Part shown: one piece after another, positions 24,177-33,624 of the stretch
How the letters are laid out: the number at the start of each line of letters is the position of its first letter
How positions within the stretch are numbered: the stretch's first letter is position 1
Source of the DNA: Bacillota bacterium
GTDB taxonomy: Bacteria; Bacillota; Clostridia; Lachnospirales; Lachnospiraceae
Assembly: GCA_023436065.1 (NCBI GenBank)
Contig: JAEZKU010000027.1
Span: 1-64,000, forward strand
Direction of reading: 5' to 3'
Length of the DNA: 64,000 bases
Position numbers and translations under genes: made by a program
Notes under the pieces: model-generated
What the model was told of the DNA's origin: nothing
Database searches by the model: none
The model's input: the letters and a program-made list of their open reading frames with translations, nothing else

Positions 24177-25241
24177 ATGAATACTTTCGTTACAATACGA
24201 TACAGGTTTTCTTTGCTTCTAAGAATATTTATTACAATACTACTTGCATTTCTTCTTCTGACGACATTATCCGGCTGTTATCTACTCCCGGAGGAAGAGG
24301 AGACTATAGCTCCTCCGGTGGTACTGAAAGACCCGGTTGTGAAAGATATCATAACAGAAAAGGTTCGACTCGGAACGATTGAGAACAAGGTACAATTTTG
24401 GGGAACCTTTTTATCTCCGGATCTACAAACCCTCTTCTTTACTGATACGGGTATGCTGAAATCAGTGAATGTTGCTTATGGTGATACCGTGAAAGCCGGT
24501 GATGTGCTGGCTAAGATGGAAAGTGAAGAACTTGATCTGCAACTTGCACAGATGGAGATCAACCTTCAGAAAGCAATTCTGTATTATGATAGCCTGCTTA
24601 AGAAGGCTGAATTGAATGGAAGCAACAATGATTATGAAATAGAGAATGCGAAATTAAACATTGATTCGATAGAACTAAACATTGCTAACATAAAGGATAA
24701 GCTGTCGAAGGTTTCCATCATAGCACCTAGTGATGGTGTTGTCACCTTTGTTAACCCATTAAAGCCGGGTTCAAATATTTTGGTGAGGCTTAATTTTATT
24801 ACAATCTGTAACCCGAAGAATCTAACACTTGTTGTGAAGGAGAATCAGATCAGTGAGCCATTGCCCGCAGAAAAAAAGCTTATCGTTAGCTGTAACAGTA
24901 AAACCTATCAAGGGAAGGTACTGAAGACTCCTGAAGATAATCTCAATGAGACAAATGCGAATTTTAAGAATTCATATATCATCCAGGTGGAAGGATTGGA
25001 AGAAGGCCAGGTCAAATTGAATGATACGGCATTTATTGAGTATGTGAAAGCAAAGGTGGATCATGTACTTCTGATTGATAAATCAAATATCAGAGAGGAC
25101 AATGGTAAAAAATTTGTCAACATATTTAAGAACGGGGTCGTTGAGGAACGTGAGATCATAACAGGTCTGGAAGCAGATAACGGGGTTGATATAGAAGTAA
25201 AAAGCGGTTTAACCGATACCGACGAGATAATAGTGCCATAG
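24177..25241 (+). CDS. Lipoprotein membrane-fusion adaptor of ABC exporter (first copy)
   Basis: A 354-residue periplasmic-adaptor-type protein (HlyD/YknX family) tethered outside the membrane as a lipoprotein. The signal peptide ends in LTTLSGC, with Cys34 for lipidation. A barrel-sandwich lipoyl half-motif (GMLKSVNVAYGDTVKAGDVLAKM) is followed by a coiled-coil hairpin (about residues 120-180), the second lipoyl half (IIAPSDGVVTFVNPLKPGSNI) and a beta-barrel region. GGAGG lies six bases before the ATG; the longer frame from 24063 overlaps the promoter and is rejected. First gene of the exporter operon; a second adaptor occurs at 29734. Confidence 0.85.
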   Translation: MNTFVTIRYRFSLLLRIFITILLAFLLLTTLSGCYLLPEEEETIAPPVVLKDPVVKDIITEKVRLGTIENKVQFWGTFLSPDLQTLFFTDTGMLKSVNVAYGDTVKAGDVLAKMESEELDLQLAQMEINLQKAILYYDSLLKKAELNGSNNDYEIENAKLNIDSIELNIANIKDKLSKVSIIAPSDGVVTFVNPLKPGSNILVRLNFITICNPKNLTLVVKENQISEPLPAEKKLIVSCNSKTYQGKVLKTPEDNLNETNANFKNSYIIQVEGLEEGQVKLNDTAFIEYVKAKVDHVLLIDKSNIREDNGKKFVNIFKNGVVEEREIITGLEADNGVDIEVKSGLTDTDEIIVP

Positions 25242-25253
25242 GGGGTGCACAAG

Positions 25254-28154
25254 ATGATTTTCATTGTCTTTAGAAAAATGCTTCAAAATAAGTGGCTTTC
25301 CATTTGCCTTCTCCTGGGCTTTGTACTCGCCGTAGCAACAGTCAGCAGTATCCCCATGTTTACACGAGGGGCTTCCTTCAACGAATATACAAAATCTCTT
25401 CGTAACAGTCAGGAGGAAACCGGTATTTACCCCGGTAATGTACTTGTTGGCAGAGCTTTATCCGTAAAAACCGATTCAGATTATGCCAATGAATATCAGA
25501 AAACAGACAATCGAGTCACGGACCATTTGATCAACCGTATAGGACTTCCCGTTCAATCCTCCGTAAAATATATAAAATCCCCTCCTGAGGATTCTAACCT
25601 TTTTCGGACAAGTAGGATTTCAACCTATACTTCCATAGCGTCACTGAGTGATCTGGAGGAGCATGTCAATGTAATAAAAGGGCGTATGAGCAACCCCGGA
25701 GTTCAAGGAAATACCATAGAAGCGGTCGTTACACCTGCTGATTTACTGGATCACCGGCTGACACTGAATAAAGCCTATGACGTCAAATCCGGTAAGGTGG
25801 TAGATGATAATGTGACAGAATATAAGCTATCCTTAAAGGTTGTCATTGTAGGTGTGGTCGAACCAAAAAGCAAGGAAGATCTTTATTGGTTTTTTAATTT
25901 TATCGGGAATAATTCTTTTCCTGTATTATACATAGACCAGTCAACCTTAAAACAGATTTATTTTACAGAGGAACCGATTGTCAACTTCATTACCCAATGG
26001 TACACAGCCCTGGATTATACTAAGTTAACCATTGACAGTATGAATACGATCAGAGAGTTGTCAAAGGAATGGAATGGAGCTTATGAAAGTAAGGAAATAT
26101 CAACCTTTGACATGCCTATTGTCAAAACCTATGTAAAATATACAGAGAGCGAAAAACTGATCAATAATATCATGTGGCTTTTCAGTATTCTCGTATTTGT
26201 GATTATTACCTTCTATATTATCATGATATCCAAACTGATTATTGATTATGATAAGAATGAGATTGTATTGATCACCAGCCGTGGAGGGAGTAAACTTCAT
26301 ATTCTTAAGGGGTATCTACTGCAGAGCCTGACAATTGGTATTCTGGCTCTTGGTATCGGGCCGTTCCTGGGCATATTCATATGCCAGATCATCGGTTCCT
26401 CCAATTCATTTCTTGAATTTACCAATCGCAAGGGAATACCAATCGTACTTAACTACAAGACCTATTGGTACAGCATAATAGTGATTCTGATCATAACAGT
26501 CTTTATCCTTATCACTGCTGCGCTTTTTTCCGGTACTTCACTGATCAGGCATAAGCAGGAGAAGGGAAGATATAAGAATATCACGGTGTATATCAGGATC
26601 CTATTATCCTTAAGCCTGATTGTTTTATCCATTTACTGGCTCTTTTCCTATAAAATGCTTGCGAAAAGAGCGGGAGGTTTTTTACCAAATGCAGACGGAC
26701 TACCGATTGATCCGATGCTTTTTCTGAACGCCTCCTTATTAATTGTTGGTACGGGTCTGTTTCTGACTAATATTTTCCCATTTATCGTAAAGCTGTTGTT
26801 TCTTGTCGGTAAAAGATTTTGGCCCACCTCCATCTATACAGCCTTCATACAAGTAGCCAGATCTGCCGGTCAGGAGCAGTTTCTTATGCTGTTCATCGTA
26901 CTTACACTGTCCATCGGCATATTCAGCGCGAACTCTGCACGTACAATTAATGCGAATGCAGAGGATGCAATACGATATCAAAATGGTGCAGACATCAAAT
27001 TATTGGATAACTGGGTGCATATTGAAGACGAAAATGCGATTACTGCTAATGATATGATTGCTGCATCCTGGGGAAATGTTGCAGCGCTTAAGAAAATTGA
27101 AAGCTATAATAATAGATCCGCCTCAGGACTTTTGACTGACAAATATATCGAGCCTGATTTTACTCAGTATTCCCAGTTACCCGGAGTAGAAAAGGCTGCC
27201 AGGGTCTATGTGGAGGAGTCTACCTCAATTGCCCCTATCGCAAGTCTGCCTGTCCGGTTCATGGCCATTCATACCAGTGAATTTGGAAATACCGCATGGT
27301 TCAGGCCCGAGCTATTACCATATCACTGGTATGAATATCTGAATAAATTGGCAGATCATCCGAATGGTGTACTGTTATCCGGTTCCTTTAAAGATAAGAA
27401 GATAAAAGAAGGGGACGAGATCATCCTGAGGGTTGCAAAACAGAGTGTCAAAGTAGTTGTCATTGATTTTGTTGATTATTGGCCGTCCTTTTCACAAAAT
27501 ACTTCTGATCCGACAGGTAAAAGTATAAAAAACAATCTGATTGTTGCTAATTTCGGGTATATATTCAACAGCATACCGATTAAGCCTTACGAGGTCTGGA
27601 TCAAGAGAAAACAAGGCTATTCCGGTGCTGATATTCTAAAGCAATTAAAGGAGAAAGCAATTGAACCGCTAACCTTCAACGATACGAATAAGGATATCGC
27701 TGAATTGAAGCGGGAACCGGCTATATTAAGTACTAACGGTTCCCTGACCCTGGGGTTTATCTTGACTATGATTATATGCTTAAGCGGATTCTTAATTTAC
27801 TGGGTTATTGCCTTAAAAAAAAGAGCCTTGCAGTTTGGTATCATGCGGGCAATGGGGATTTCCACCAAGAACGTAATAGGAATGCTGATCTTTGAACATT
27901 TGCTGATATCCGGTTCCGCAATTCTGGCCGGTATATCAATTGGAGAAGCAGTCAGTCGTATCTTCATACCGGTTTATGAATTATTCTACAATGCCGAGAT
28001 CAAACTGATGCCCTTTAAGGTGATTGCCCAGCGAGCGGATTATATCAGGTTATACCTGGTAGTCGCTGTCATGCTGCTCATTGCTTTCTTTGTTCTCTTT
28101 ATTATTACAAGGAATATCAAGGTAACACAGATTATTAAGCTGGGAGAAGATTGA
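25254..28154 (+). CDS. Large FtsX/MacB-type ABC permease, fused dimer
   Basis: A 966-residue integral membrane permease. I count about ten helices: one at residues 8-30, then four to six between 305 and 560 and three near 825-845, 870-895 and 925-950. Two large external domains (about 31-300 and 560-820) separate them. This looks like two FtsX-type modules in one chain, which fits the two different ATPases encoded next. The C-terminal helix set LQFGIMRAMGISTKNVIGMLIFEH is the classical FtsX coupling region, and a similar stretch EIVLITSRGGSKLHILKGY occurs in the first module. GGGGGT precedes the chosen ATG; a GTG three codons upstream is possible. It probably exports or extracts a peptide, lipid or protein. 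Confidence 0.82.
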   Translation: MIFIVFRKMLQNKWLSICLLLGFVLAVATVSSIPMFTRGASFNEYTKSLRNSQEETGIYPGNVLVGRALSVKTDSDYANEYQKTDNRVTDHLINRIGLPVQSSVKYIKSPPEDSNLFRTSRISTYTSIASLSDLEEHVNVIKGRMSNPGVQGNTIEAVVTPADLLDHRLTLNKAYDVKSGKVVDDNVTEYKLSLKVVIVGVVEPKSKEDLYWFFNFIGNNSFPVLYIDQSTLKQIYFTEEPIVNFITQWYTALDYTKLTIDSMNTIRELSKEWNGAYESKEISTFDMPIVKTYVKYTESEKLINNIMWLFSILVFVIITFYIIMISKLIIDYDKNEIVLITSRGGSKLHILKGYLLQSLTIGILALGIGPFLGIFICQIIGSSNSFLEFTNRKGIPIVLNYKTYWYSIIVILIITVFILITAALFSGTSLIRHKQEKGRYKNITVYIRILLSLSLIVLSIYWLFSYKMLAKRAGGFLPNADGLPIDPMLFLNASLLIVGTGLFLTNIFPFIVKLLFLVGKRFWPTSIYTAFIQVARSAGQEQFLMLFIVLTLSIGIFSANSARTINANAEDAIRYQNGADIKLLDNWVHIEDENAITANDMIAASWGNVAALKKIESYNNRSASGLLTDKYIEPDFTQYSQLPGVEKAARVYVEESTSIAPIASLPVRFMAIHTSEFGNTAWFRPELLPYHWYEYLNKLADHPNGVLLSGSFKDKKIKEGDEIILRVAKQSVKVVVIDFVDYWPSFSQNTSDPTGKSIKNNLIVANFGYIFNSIPIKPYEVWIKRKQGYSGADILKQLKEKAIEPLTFNDTNKDIAELKREPAILSTNGSLTLGFILTMIICLSGFLIYWVIALKKRALQFGIMRAMGISTKNVIGMLIFEHLLISGSAILAGISIGEAVSRIFIPVYELFYNAEIKLMPFKVIAQRADYIRLYLVVAVMLLIAFFVLFIITRNIKVTQIIKLGED

Positions 28155-28155
28155 G

Positions 28156-28833
28156 ATGGAAAGTATCATTGAATTAGTCAACGTAAAACGCAGCTTTAGA
28201 GTGGGATCTGAAACCATAAACGCTTTGAGGGGTATTAATCTCTCCATCGAGAGGGGAAAGTTGACCATGCTGTGCGGTCCCTCCGGTTCAGGAAAGACAA
28301 CCCTCATGAACATAGCAGGTGTACTGGATGAGCCGGATGAGGGTACGATCCTATTTAACGGTAAGGATTTAACCTCCATGTCTAAATCTGAGAAGGATGC
28401 TCTACGGCGCAATAAATTTGCTTTTGTATTTCAATCTGTTGCCCTGATGTCTTTGATGTCAGCATACGAAAATGTAGAATACAGTCTGAGGATTAACAAA
28501 ACACCTTACCGCACAAGAAAAAAACGAGTTGAGGAATGTCTCGAGATGGTAGGACTCTTAAAAAGGGCAAAGCATATGCCCGGAGAGATGTCGGGAGGGG
28601 AACAGCAAAGAATTGCAATTGCAAGAGCAATCGCACATCGACCGGATATTATATTTGCCGATGAGCCTACTGCTGAACTTGATTCTACAATGGGACTCCA
28701 TGTAGTAAGGTTACTTAAGAAAATGATTGAGAAGGAAAACCTGACAGTGGTAATGACTACTCATGATCAGGATATTGCAGTATTAGCCGATGTTCAGTAC
28801 CGAATGCGGGATGGTGAAATTATCAATGAGTGA
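28156..28833 (+). CDS. ABC transporter ATP-binding protein (MacB/LolD type)
   Basis: A 225-residue ATPase with all motifs intact: Walker A GPSGSGKTT, Q-loop FVFQSVAL, signature MSGGEQQR, Walker B with catalytic Glu IIFADEPTAELD and the switch His in TTHDQD. It belongs to the family that pairs with FtsX-type permeases. It starts one base after the permease stop and overlaps the next ATPase by eight bases (ATGAGTGA). I infer that it forms a heterodimer with that second ATPase under the fused permease. Confidence 0.93.
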   Translation: MESIIELVNVKRSFRVGSETINALRGINLSIERGKLTMLCGPSGSGKTTLMNIAGVLDEPDEGTILFNGKDLTSMSKSEKDALRRNKFAFVFQSVALMSLMSAYENVEYSLRINKTPYRTRKKRVEECLEMVGLLKRAKHMPGEMSGGEQQRIAIARAIAHRPDIIFADEPTAELDSTMGLHVVRLLKKMIEKENLTVVMTTHDQDIAVLADVQYRMRDGEIINE

Positions 28834-29737
28834 TGCGAAAAACTATATAATTCAATGTGAGAATCTGATAAAGATCTATAAAAATAAGGATATTGAAGTA
28901 ATGGCGCTCCAGGGCTTGGATTTCTGTGTTAAAAAAGGCGAACTCATGGCGATTATCGGAAACAGCGGAAGTGGAAAAACCACATTGCTCAATATGATTG
29001 GTGGCTTTGACAAAGCTACCATGGGAAAGATTTTTATTGATGGTAAGGATCTTTTCAAGATGAATGACCATCAGCTAATGAAGTACAAGAGGAATACCAT
29101 CGGTATTGTCTGGCAAAATAATGCAAGGAATCTGATCCCTTATCTAACTGCCTTGGAAAACGTGGAATTTCCGATGATTATCGCTAACAAAGATAAACGC
29201 CGTGAACATGCAAAGCTACTGCTTGAAGCAGTTGGATTGGGGAAACGGATGAACAACCGGCTTAATCAACTTTCTGGCGGGGAGCTGCAAAGAATTGCTA
29301 TATGCATTGCCATGGCAAATAATCCAAAAATTCTGATGGCCGATGAACCGACCGGCTCTGTGGATAGCAAAACCACCGATCAGATTATGAATGTGTTCCG
29401 GGAATTGAATAAAAACATGGGAGTTACCGTTGTCATCGTTACTCATGATCGACAGGTTTCTAAAAAGGTGGACAGAGTAGTCGCAATCAGTGACGGTAAA
29501 ATCAGCAGTGAATTTATAAAGAAACAGTATGTATTAGCAGAGGAAGAGGATACCCATAATGAGTATGCAATCGTTGATAAGAGCAGACGTCTTCAGCTTC
29601 CGGCAGAGTTTCTTGAAAAACTGAATGTAGGTAGGCAGAGCATGGTTTGTGTAGGTATGTCGGACGATACCATCGTCATCTCTGCACCAAAATCGGCTCC
29701 CGACACCGGATACAAAGCACCGGAGGTGTCATCATGA
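28826..29737 (+). CDS. ABC ATPase with C-terminal AbrB-like extension
   Basis: A 303-residue ATPase: Walker A GNSGSGKTT, Q-loop VWQNNARN, signature LSGGELQR, Walker B ILMADEPTGSVD and VTHDRQ are intact in residues 1-225. About 75 residues are added at the C-terminus. The part EYAIVDKSRRLQLPAEFLEKL with the following strands (residues 246-288) resembles the swapped-hairpin fold of AbrB/MazE proteins. I recall similar tails on ABC ATPases of Actinobacteria, so this is a known but little-studied fusion. The start at 28826 overlaps the preceding gene; its own stop overlaps the second adaptor (ATGA). Role of the tail: regulatory or dimerising, unproven. Confidence 0.88.
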   Translation: MSDAKNYIIQCENLIKIYKNKDIEVMALQGLDFCVKKGELMAIIGNSGSGKTTLLNMIGGFDKATMGKIFIDGKDLFKMNDHQLMKYKRNTIGIVWQNNARNLIPYLTALENVEFPMIIANKDKRREHAKLLLEAVGLGKRMNNRLNQLSGGELQRIAICIAMANNPKILMADEPTGSVDSKTTDQIMNVFRELNKNMGVTVVIVTHDRQVSKKVDRVVAISDGKISSEFIKKQYVLAEEEDTHNEYAIVDKSRRLQLPAEFLEKLNVGRQSMVCVGMSDDTIVISAPKSAPDTGYKAPEVSS

Positions 29738-30873
29738 AGAAGCCTGGGAATAAAGCATATAAAATAATGGTTTTGATATTTCTATTCTTACTTCTGATGA
29801 TAACAGCAGGCTGTACTCATAAGGAGGAAGCTGAAGTTATACCGGAGGTTCAGGATAAAACCGAGAGTAATGATAATAACACTTCAACCGAAACCGGGGC
29901 AGACGATAATAAGAATAATACTAATAAGGTGGTTGTCGCAGAGACCAGAACCCTGGATAAATATCTATACTTCAATGCAGACATATTTTATGATGATTCG
30001 AAGGATCTTTATTTTAAACTTAATAATTGTAAGTTGAAGGGGTTATATGTGGAAAATGATGACCAAGTGGAAGAGGGACAGCTTCTGGCGGAACTTGACA
30101 CGGCGGATCTGGAGTATCAGATCAGCAAAAAGCAATTAGACCTCGATAAACTTTATCTTCAATATGATAATATCTTGAATAATACCCAAGCAGCTGAGGA
30201 TAACAGTACTGCCTTGGAAATACTGGAATTAGAAATTGAAGCAATCAATATTGATATCTCCCATCTGGAGGAACAGATCAGTAAGGCAAAGCTGGTTGCA
30301 CCCTATACAGGGATCGTCAGGGATGTGAGAAAGATCGAACCCGGCACCATGGTACGGGCTTATGATAAGTTTATGACAGTCTGGAACACAAAGAGTGTTA
30401 TTCTGGAAAGTGAGATACTCAATCCATACGGTTCTTCCATAAAACAGAATTTAGCAAATATCACTACCGGTATGGAGGTTGAAATACTATTCGGAGGCAA
30501 GACTAACCAGATCACGATACCTGCTACGGTATCAAAAATCATAAACACCGATAACGGGTTAGAGAGTGATAAAGATAGATTCTTAAGTGAACCAATTCCT
30601 TTTAAGTTGGTGATCATACCTGATGGTAAGGATGCTGATAAGCTCAGCGAAGGTCGAACGGTTGTATTCAGAATTAAAACAGGAACTTATGACAATGCTG
30701 TTGTGTTGCCTACAAGAGCAATTATTGGTTCCGGTGAGGATACCATGATTAAGGTAATGAAGGGTGAAAAGATTATTAACCGAAGGGTTGTTACGGATTA
30801 TGTAGACAGGGAGAGTAATGTCGTTGTAATAAGCAGTGGTCTATTGACCGGAGAAAGAGTACTTTTGAAATAA
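29734..30873 (+). CDS. Lipoprotein membrane-fusion adaptor (second copy)
   Basis: A 379-residue adaptor with lipoprotein signal MITAGC (Cys27), a low-complexity Asn/Asp/Thr-rich linker (about 40-65), a first lipoyl half (KGLYVENDDQVEEGQLLAEL), a coiled-coil hairpin, a second half (LVAPYTGIVRDVRKIEPGTMV) and beta-barrel domains up to the C-terminal VVISSGLLTGERVLLK. It differs strongly from the first adaptor at 24177, so it is not a recent duplicate. GGAGGTG is seven bases upstream, and the ATG overlaps the preceding stop. Two different adaptors for one permease are unusual. Confidence 0.87.
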   Translation: MKKPGNKAYKIMVLIFLFLLLMITAGCTHKEEAEVIPEVQDKTESNDNNTSTETGADDNKNNTNKVVVAETRTLDKYLYFNADIFYDDSKDLYFKLNNCKLKGLYVENDDQVEEGQLLAELDTADLEYQISKKQLDLDKLYLQYDNILNNTQAAEDNSTALEILELEIEAINIDISHLEEQISKAKLVAPYTGIVRDVRKIEPGTMVRAYDKFMTVWNTKSVILESEILNPYGSSIKQNLANITTGMEVEILFGGKTNQITIPATVSKIINTDNGLESDKDRFLSEPIPFKLVIIPDGKDADKLSEGRTVVFRIKTGTYDNAVVLPTRAIIGSGEDTMIKVMKGEKIINRRVVTDYVDRESNVVVISSGLLTGERVLLK

Positions 30874-30922
30874 AAGGGTATGTTATTAGGGTTTCATAAC
30901 CGTTAACATGAGGGGGATAAAA

Positions 30923-32503
30923 ATGAGGACAACATTTCTTACAATCAAAAAGGTAGCAAAAGTATCGATCGTATTACTTTTCTTAACATTTGGTCTAAGC
31001 TTACTCCTTTTTACAGATAAGGCAGAGGCTGTAATGGATAATACGGTTTCTCTTCAAACAGTAGCTGATCTGGAGAACTATCACTATCCGGACATGACAA
31101 CATTGTTTCTGGGATATGACTGGACGTCATATTCCAGCTTCGAAATTGATCATCCGGGACATATAAAGGCTGTTCTTCATAGTCCGATCGGTTCCGGCCT
31201 AACCGGAGAAGTATGGATTTGCAGGGAAACACCGGGTAAGAATATCACAGGGAGAATCTCGCAATTTACTGACAAACCCACTGAAGTATCCTGGTTTCTG
31301 GAAAGCGGAACCTATTATATCTATGCAAAAATAGTCAAGCCTTCTTCAAATGTATTAGTGGAGGGGCCTTATTACAATTCCGGTCCTGATATTAGTATGG
31401 CATTGCTGTACGAAAAAGCGAAAATTAAGGAAATTGATCATTCAACCAGCTTTAAGAATAATCATGTTATTGATCATACCAATACCGTAAGAGGCTTCCT
31501 GACGAATGAGCATCCGGCTGATTACTATTCGTTTCATTTGACGGAAAAGACCTCAGTAACCATAAAATATTCCTTTGAAAACTCCTCATCCTCAAATGAA
31601 GAAACAGGATATTGTACTCTATATGATGTCAATGAGCTCTCCTTACAAAAGAGCAGCTATAAGAATGAGGATGCTTCTGTAAAAGAATTTACCTGCTTAT
31701 TGGAGGCCGGTACCTACTACATTAAGCTAAGCGGTTTATTGGGAAATACAACGCTAAGTATAGAACGTATGTATTATGATATCAAACTGACTCCTGTGAC
31801 AGACTGGGGCTGGACCAAAAAACAGATTAAGGTTCATATAGACACCAGTATTGACTATACTGATATTAAAGTGCTCCATTATAATGTTAAGACCTCTTTA
31901 CAGGACAATAACTCTGTCTGGTCAGAGAGCAATAAGAATTATATTCCTTTGGATGGTGAGACCTTTATTGCGAAAAAGAGTGGTACTTATTCCGTCAGGA
32001 TTACAGATAAGAATGGCAATAACACAATGAAAAAGCTTAAGATTACGAATATTGATGTTACAAAACCTGAGATAAAGGGAGTAAAAAACAAAAAAGCCTA
32101 CAAACAAGCAGTTACTCCTACCTGGACGGATAAGCAGAGTGGTATCGATCCGAGCAGAACCACCCTCAACGGTAAAGTAATCACCAGTGGTACGGCAATT
32201 ACAAAAGAAGGCAAGTATACGCTTAAGGTATACGACAAAATTGGTAACAATAAAAAAATTGAATTCTACATAGATCGCTCAAAACCCGTTGCAGAAATTG
32301 AAAACGGAAAAACATATACCGGTTCCTTCCTCGTGATGTTTAAAGACAGTATTTCGGGAATCAAGCGAATTGTCATTGATGGTGAGGAGATTCCCTCTGC
32401 TAATAATACGAAATATTTTTATCTGGATGGGCAATATGTAGTAGAGTTATGGGATCATGCAGGGAACCATTCAAAATATAAATTTACCCTTAAGAAAGAG
32501 TAG
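30923..32503 (+). CDS. Large exported protein of unknown function, beta-domain repeats
   Basis: A 526-residue secreted protein with a classical signal peptide (residues 1-36, cleavage after KAEA). The mature part appears all-beta. Two regions (about 40-150 and 165-275) resemble pre-peptidase C-terminal or similar sandwich domains, with LESGTYYIYAKI and LEAGTYYIKLSG as corresponding strands. The rest contains Ig-like modules, with GTYSVRITDKNGN, GKYTLKVYDKIGN and GQYVVELWDHAGN marking three successive repeats. No membrane anchor or sortase motif is visible at the C-terminus. GAGGGGG precedes the ATG. Last gene of the exporter operon, so it may be the cargo or an external partner. Confidence 0.75.
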   Translation: MRTTFLTIKKVAKVSIVLLFLTFGLSLLLFTDKAEAVMDNTVSLQTVADLENYHYPDMTTLFLGYDWTSYSSFEIDHPGHIKAVLHSPIGSGLTGEVWICRETPGKNITGRISQFTDKPTEVSWFLESGTYYIYAKIVKPSSNVLVEGPYYNSGPDISMALLYEKAKIKEIDHSTSFKNNHVIDHTNTVRGFLTNEHPADYYSFHLTEKTSVTIKYSFENSSSSNEETGYCTLYDVNELSLQKSSYKNEDASVKEFTCLLEAGTYYIKLSGLLGNTTLSIERMYYDIKLTPVTDWGWTKKQIKVHIDTSIDYTDIKVLHYNVKTSLQDNNSVWSESNKNYIPLDGETFIAKKSGTYSVRITDKNGNNTMKKLKITNIDVTKPEIKGVKNKKAYKQAVTPTWTDKQSGIDPSRTTLNGKVITSGTAITKEGKYTLKVYDKIGNNKKIEFYIDRSKPVAEIENGKTYTGSFLVMFKDSISGIKRIVIDGEEIPSANNTKYFYLDGQYVVELWDHAGNHSKYKFTLKKE

Positions 32504-32527
32504 AACTCAGCTTCAAAACCCTTATTT

Positions 32528-32566
32528 AGGAATGCATAGCGATACCAAATGCATTCCTATTTTTTT
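32528..32566 (+). terminator. Terminator of the exporter operon
   Basis: AGGAATGCAT (32528-32537) pairs perfectly with ATGCATTCCT (32549-32558), followed by ATTTTTTT. Confidence 0.9.
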
Positions 32567-32636
32567 AGACTTTATATTTTGATGCTATAATAACAGTAAT
32601 ACTAAACTTGAGGTTTAGAAATAGTAAAAATAATGC

Positions 32637-32665
32637 TTGCATGTTTGAAGGGTTTTTTGTATAAT
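32637..32665 (+). promoter_or_regulatory. Promoter of the polyamine operon
   Basis: TTGCAT (32637-32642), 17-bp spacer, TATAAT (32660-32665). The predicted leader before speD is about 118 bases, long enough to hold a control element, but I see no known riboswitch in it. Confidence 0.8.
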
Positions 32666-32789
32666 AATCCATGCTGCAAATAATAGTAGAAATAACTACA
32701 TTTTTTTAGGTTTTTACATACTTCAATCAACATTTTTCAGGAATGGATGAAATGGTGGTTAGCGCAGATACTAATACAGAAAGGTAGTG

Positions 32790-33602
32790 ATGTTAGGGTT
32801 GGATAAAAAGCTTACACTGTACGGCTTTAACAACCTCACAAAAACACTTAGCTTCAACATTTATGATGTTTGCTATGCAAAAAGTGAGAGGGAACAGAAA
32901 GACTATATCGCTTATATCGACGAGCAATACAATTCGGAACGTTTGACGAAGATTCTGGTTGATGTTACCGAGATGATTGGCGCTCATATCTTAAATATAT
33001 CCAAGCAGGATTATGATCCTCAGGGAGCTTCCGTCAATATTCTGATTGCAGAAGGCTCTTTATCTTCTGATCATATTGATGAATCCTGTAATCAGGGAAA
33101 GTATATGAAGTCTGGCAGGGATACGGTTCATGCTCATCTTGATAAGAGCCATGTCACGGTCCATACCTTTCCGGAACATCATCCGGACAACTCGATTTCC
33201 ACTTTTCGCGTAGATATCGACGTATCCACCTGTGGTGAGATTTCACCATTGAATGCCTTAGATTATCTGATCGGAAGCTTTGATTCCGATATTATAACAA
33301 TAGATTACCGTGTTCGCGGTTTTACCCGTGATATGCACGGAATGAAATATTTTATTGATCATGACATCACCTCAATTCAGGATTATATTGATGATCAGAC
33401 TTTGATGAGGTACGATGCGATTGATGTGAATGTATATCAATCGAACATCTTTCACACCAAGATGCTGATTAAGGAGATTGAGCTTCAGAATTATCTTTTC
33501 AACAAGGATGTATATGAATTGCCTCCGAAACAGCGACTGGATATCACGAATAGTCTTCGCAAGGAAATGATAGAGATTTTCAGCGGGATGAACATCTATT
33601 AA
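32790..33602 (+). CDS. speD: S-adenosylmethionine decarboxylase (E. coli-type SpeD)
   Basis: A 270-residue pyruvoyl enzyme precursor that decarboxylates S-adenosylmethionine to supply aminopropyl groups. It matches the long E. coli class: DKSHVTVHTFPE contains the self-cleavage site before Ser120, which becomes the pyruvoyl group. The downstream VDIDVSTCGEISPLNALDYLI and TIDYRVRGFTRD segments are conserved. Translation can start at the GTG 32787 or the following ATG; the ATG is used here. First gene of the polyamine operon. Confidence 0.95.
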   Translation: MLGLDKKLTLYGFNNLTKTLSFNIYDVCYAKSEREQKDYIAYIDEQYNSERLTKILVDVTEMIGAHILNISKQDYDPQGASVNILIAEGSLSSDHIDESCNQGKYMKSGRDTVHAHLDKSHVTVHTFPEHHPDNSISTFRVDIDVSTCGEISPLNALDYLIGSFDSDIITIDYRVRGFTRDMHGMKYFIDHDITSIQDYIDDQTLMRYDAIDVNVYQSNIFHTKMLIKEIELQNYLFNKDVYELPPKQRLDITNSLRKEMIEIFSGMNIY

Positions 33603-33624
33603 TCGTGAAGGAGTGGGAGGAGTC

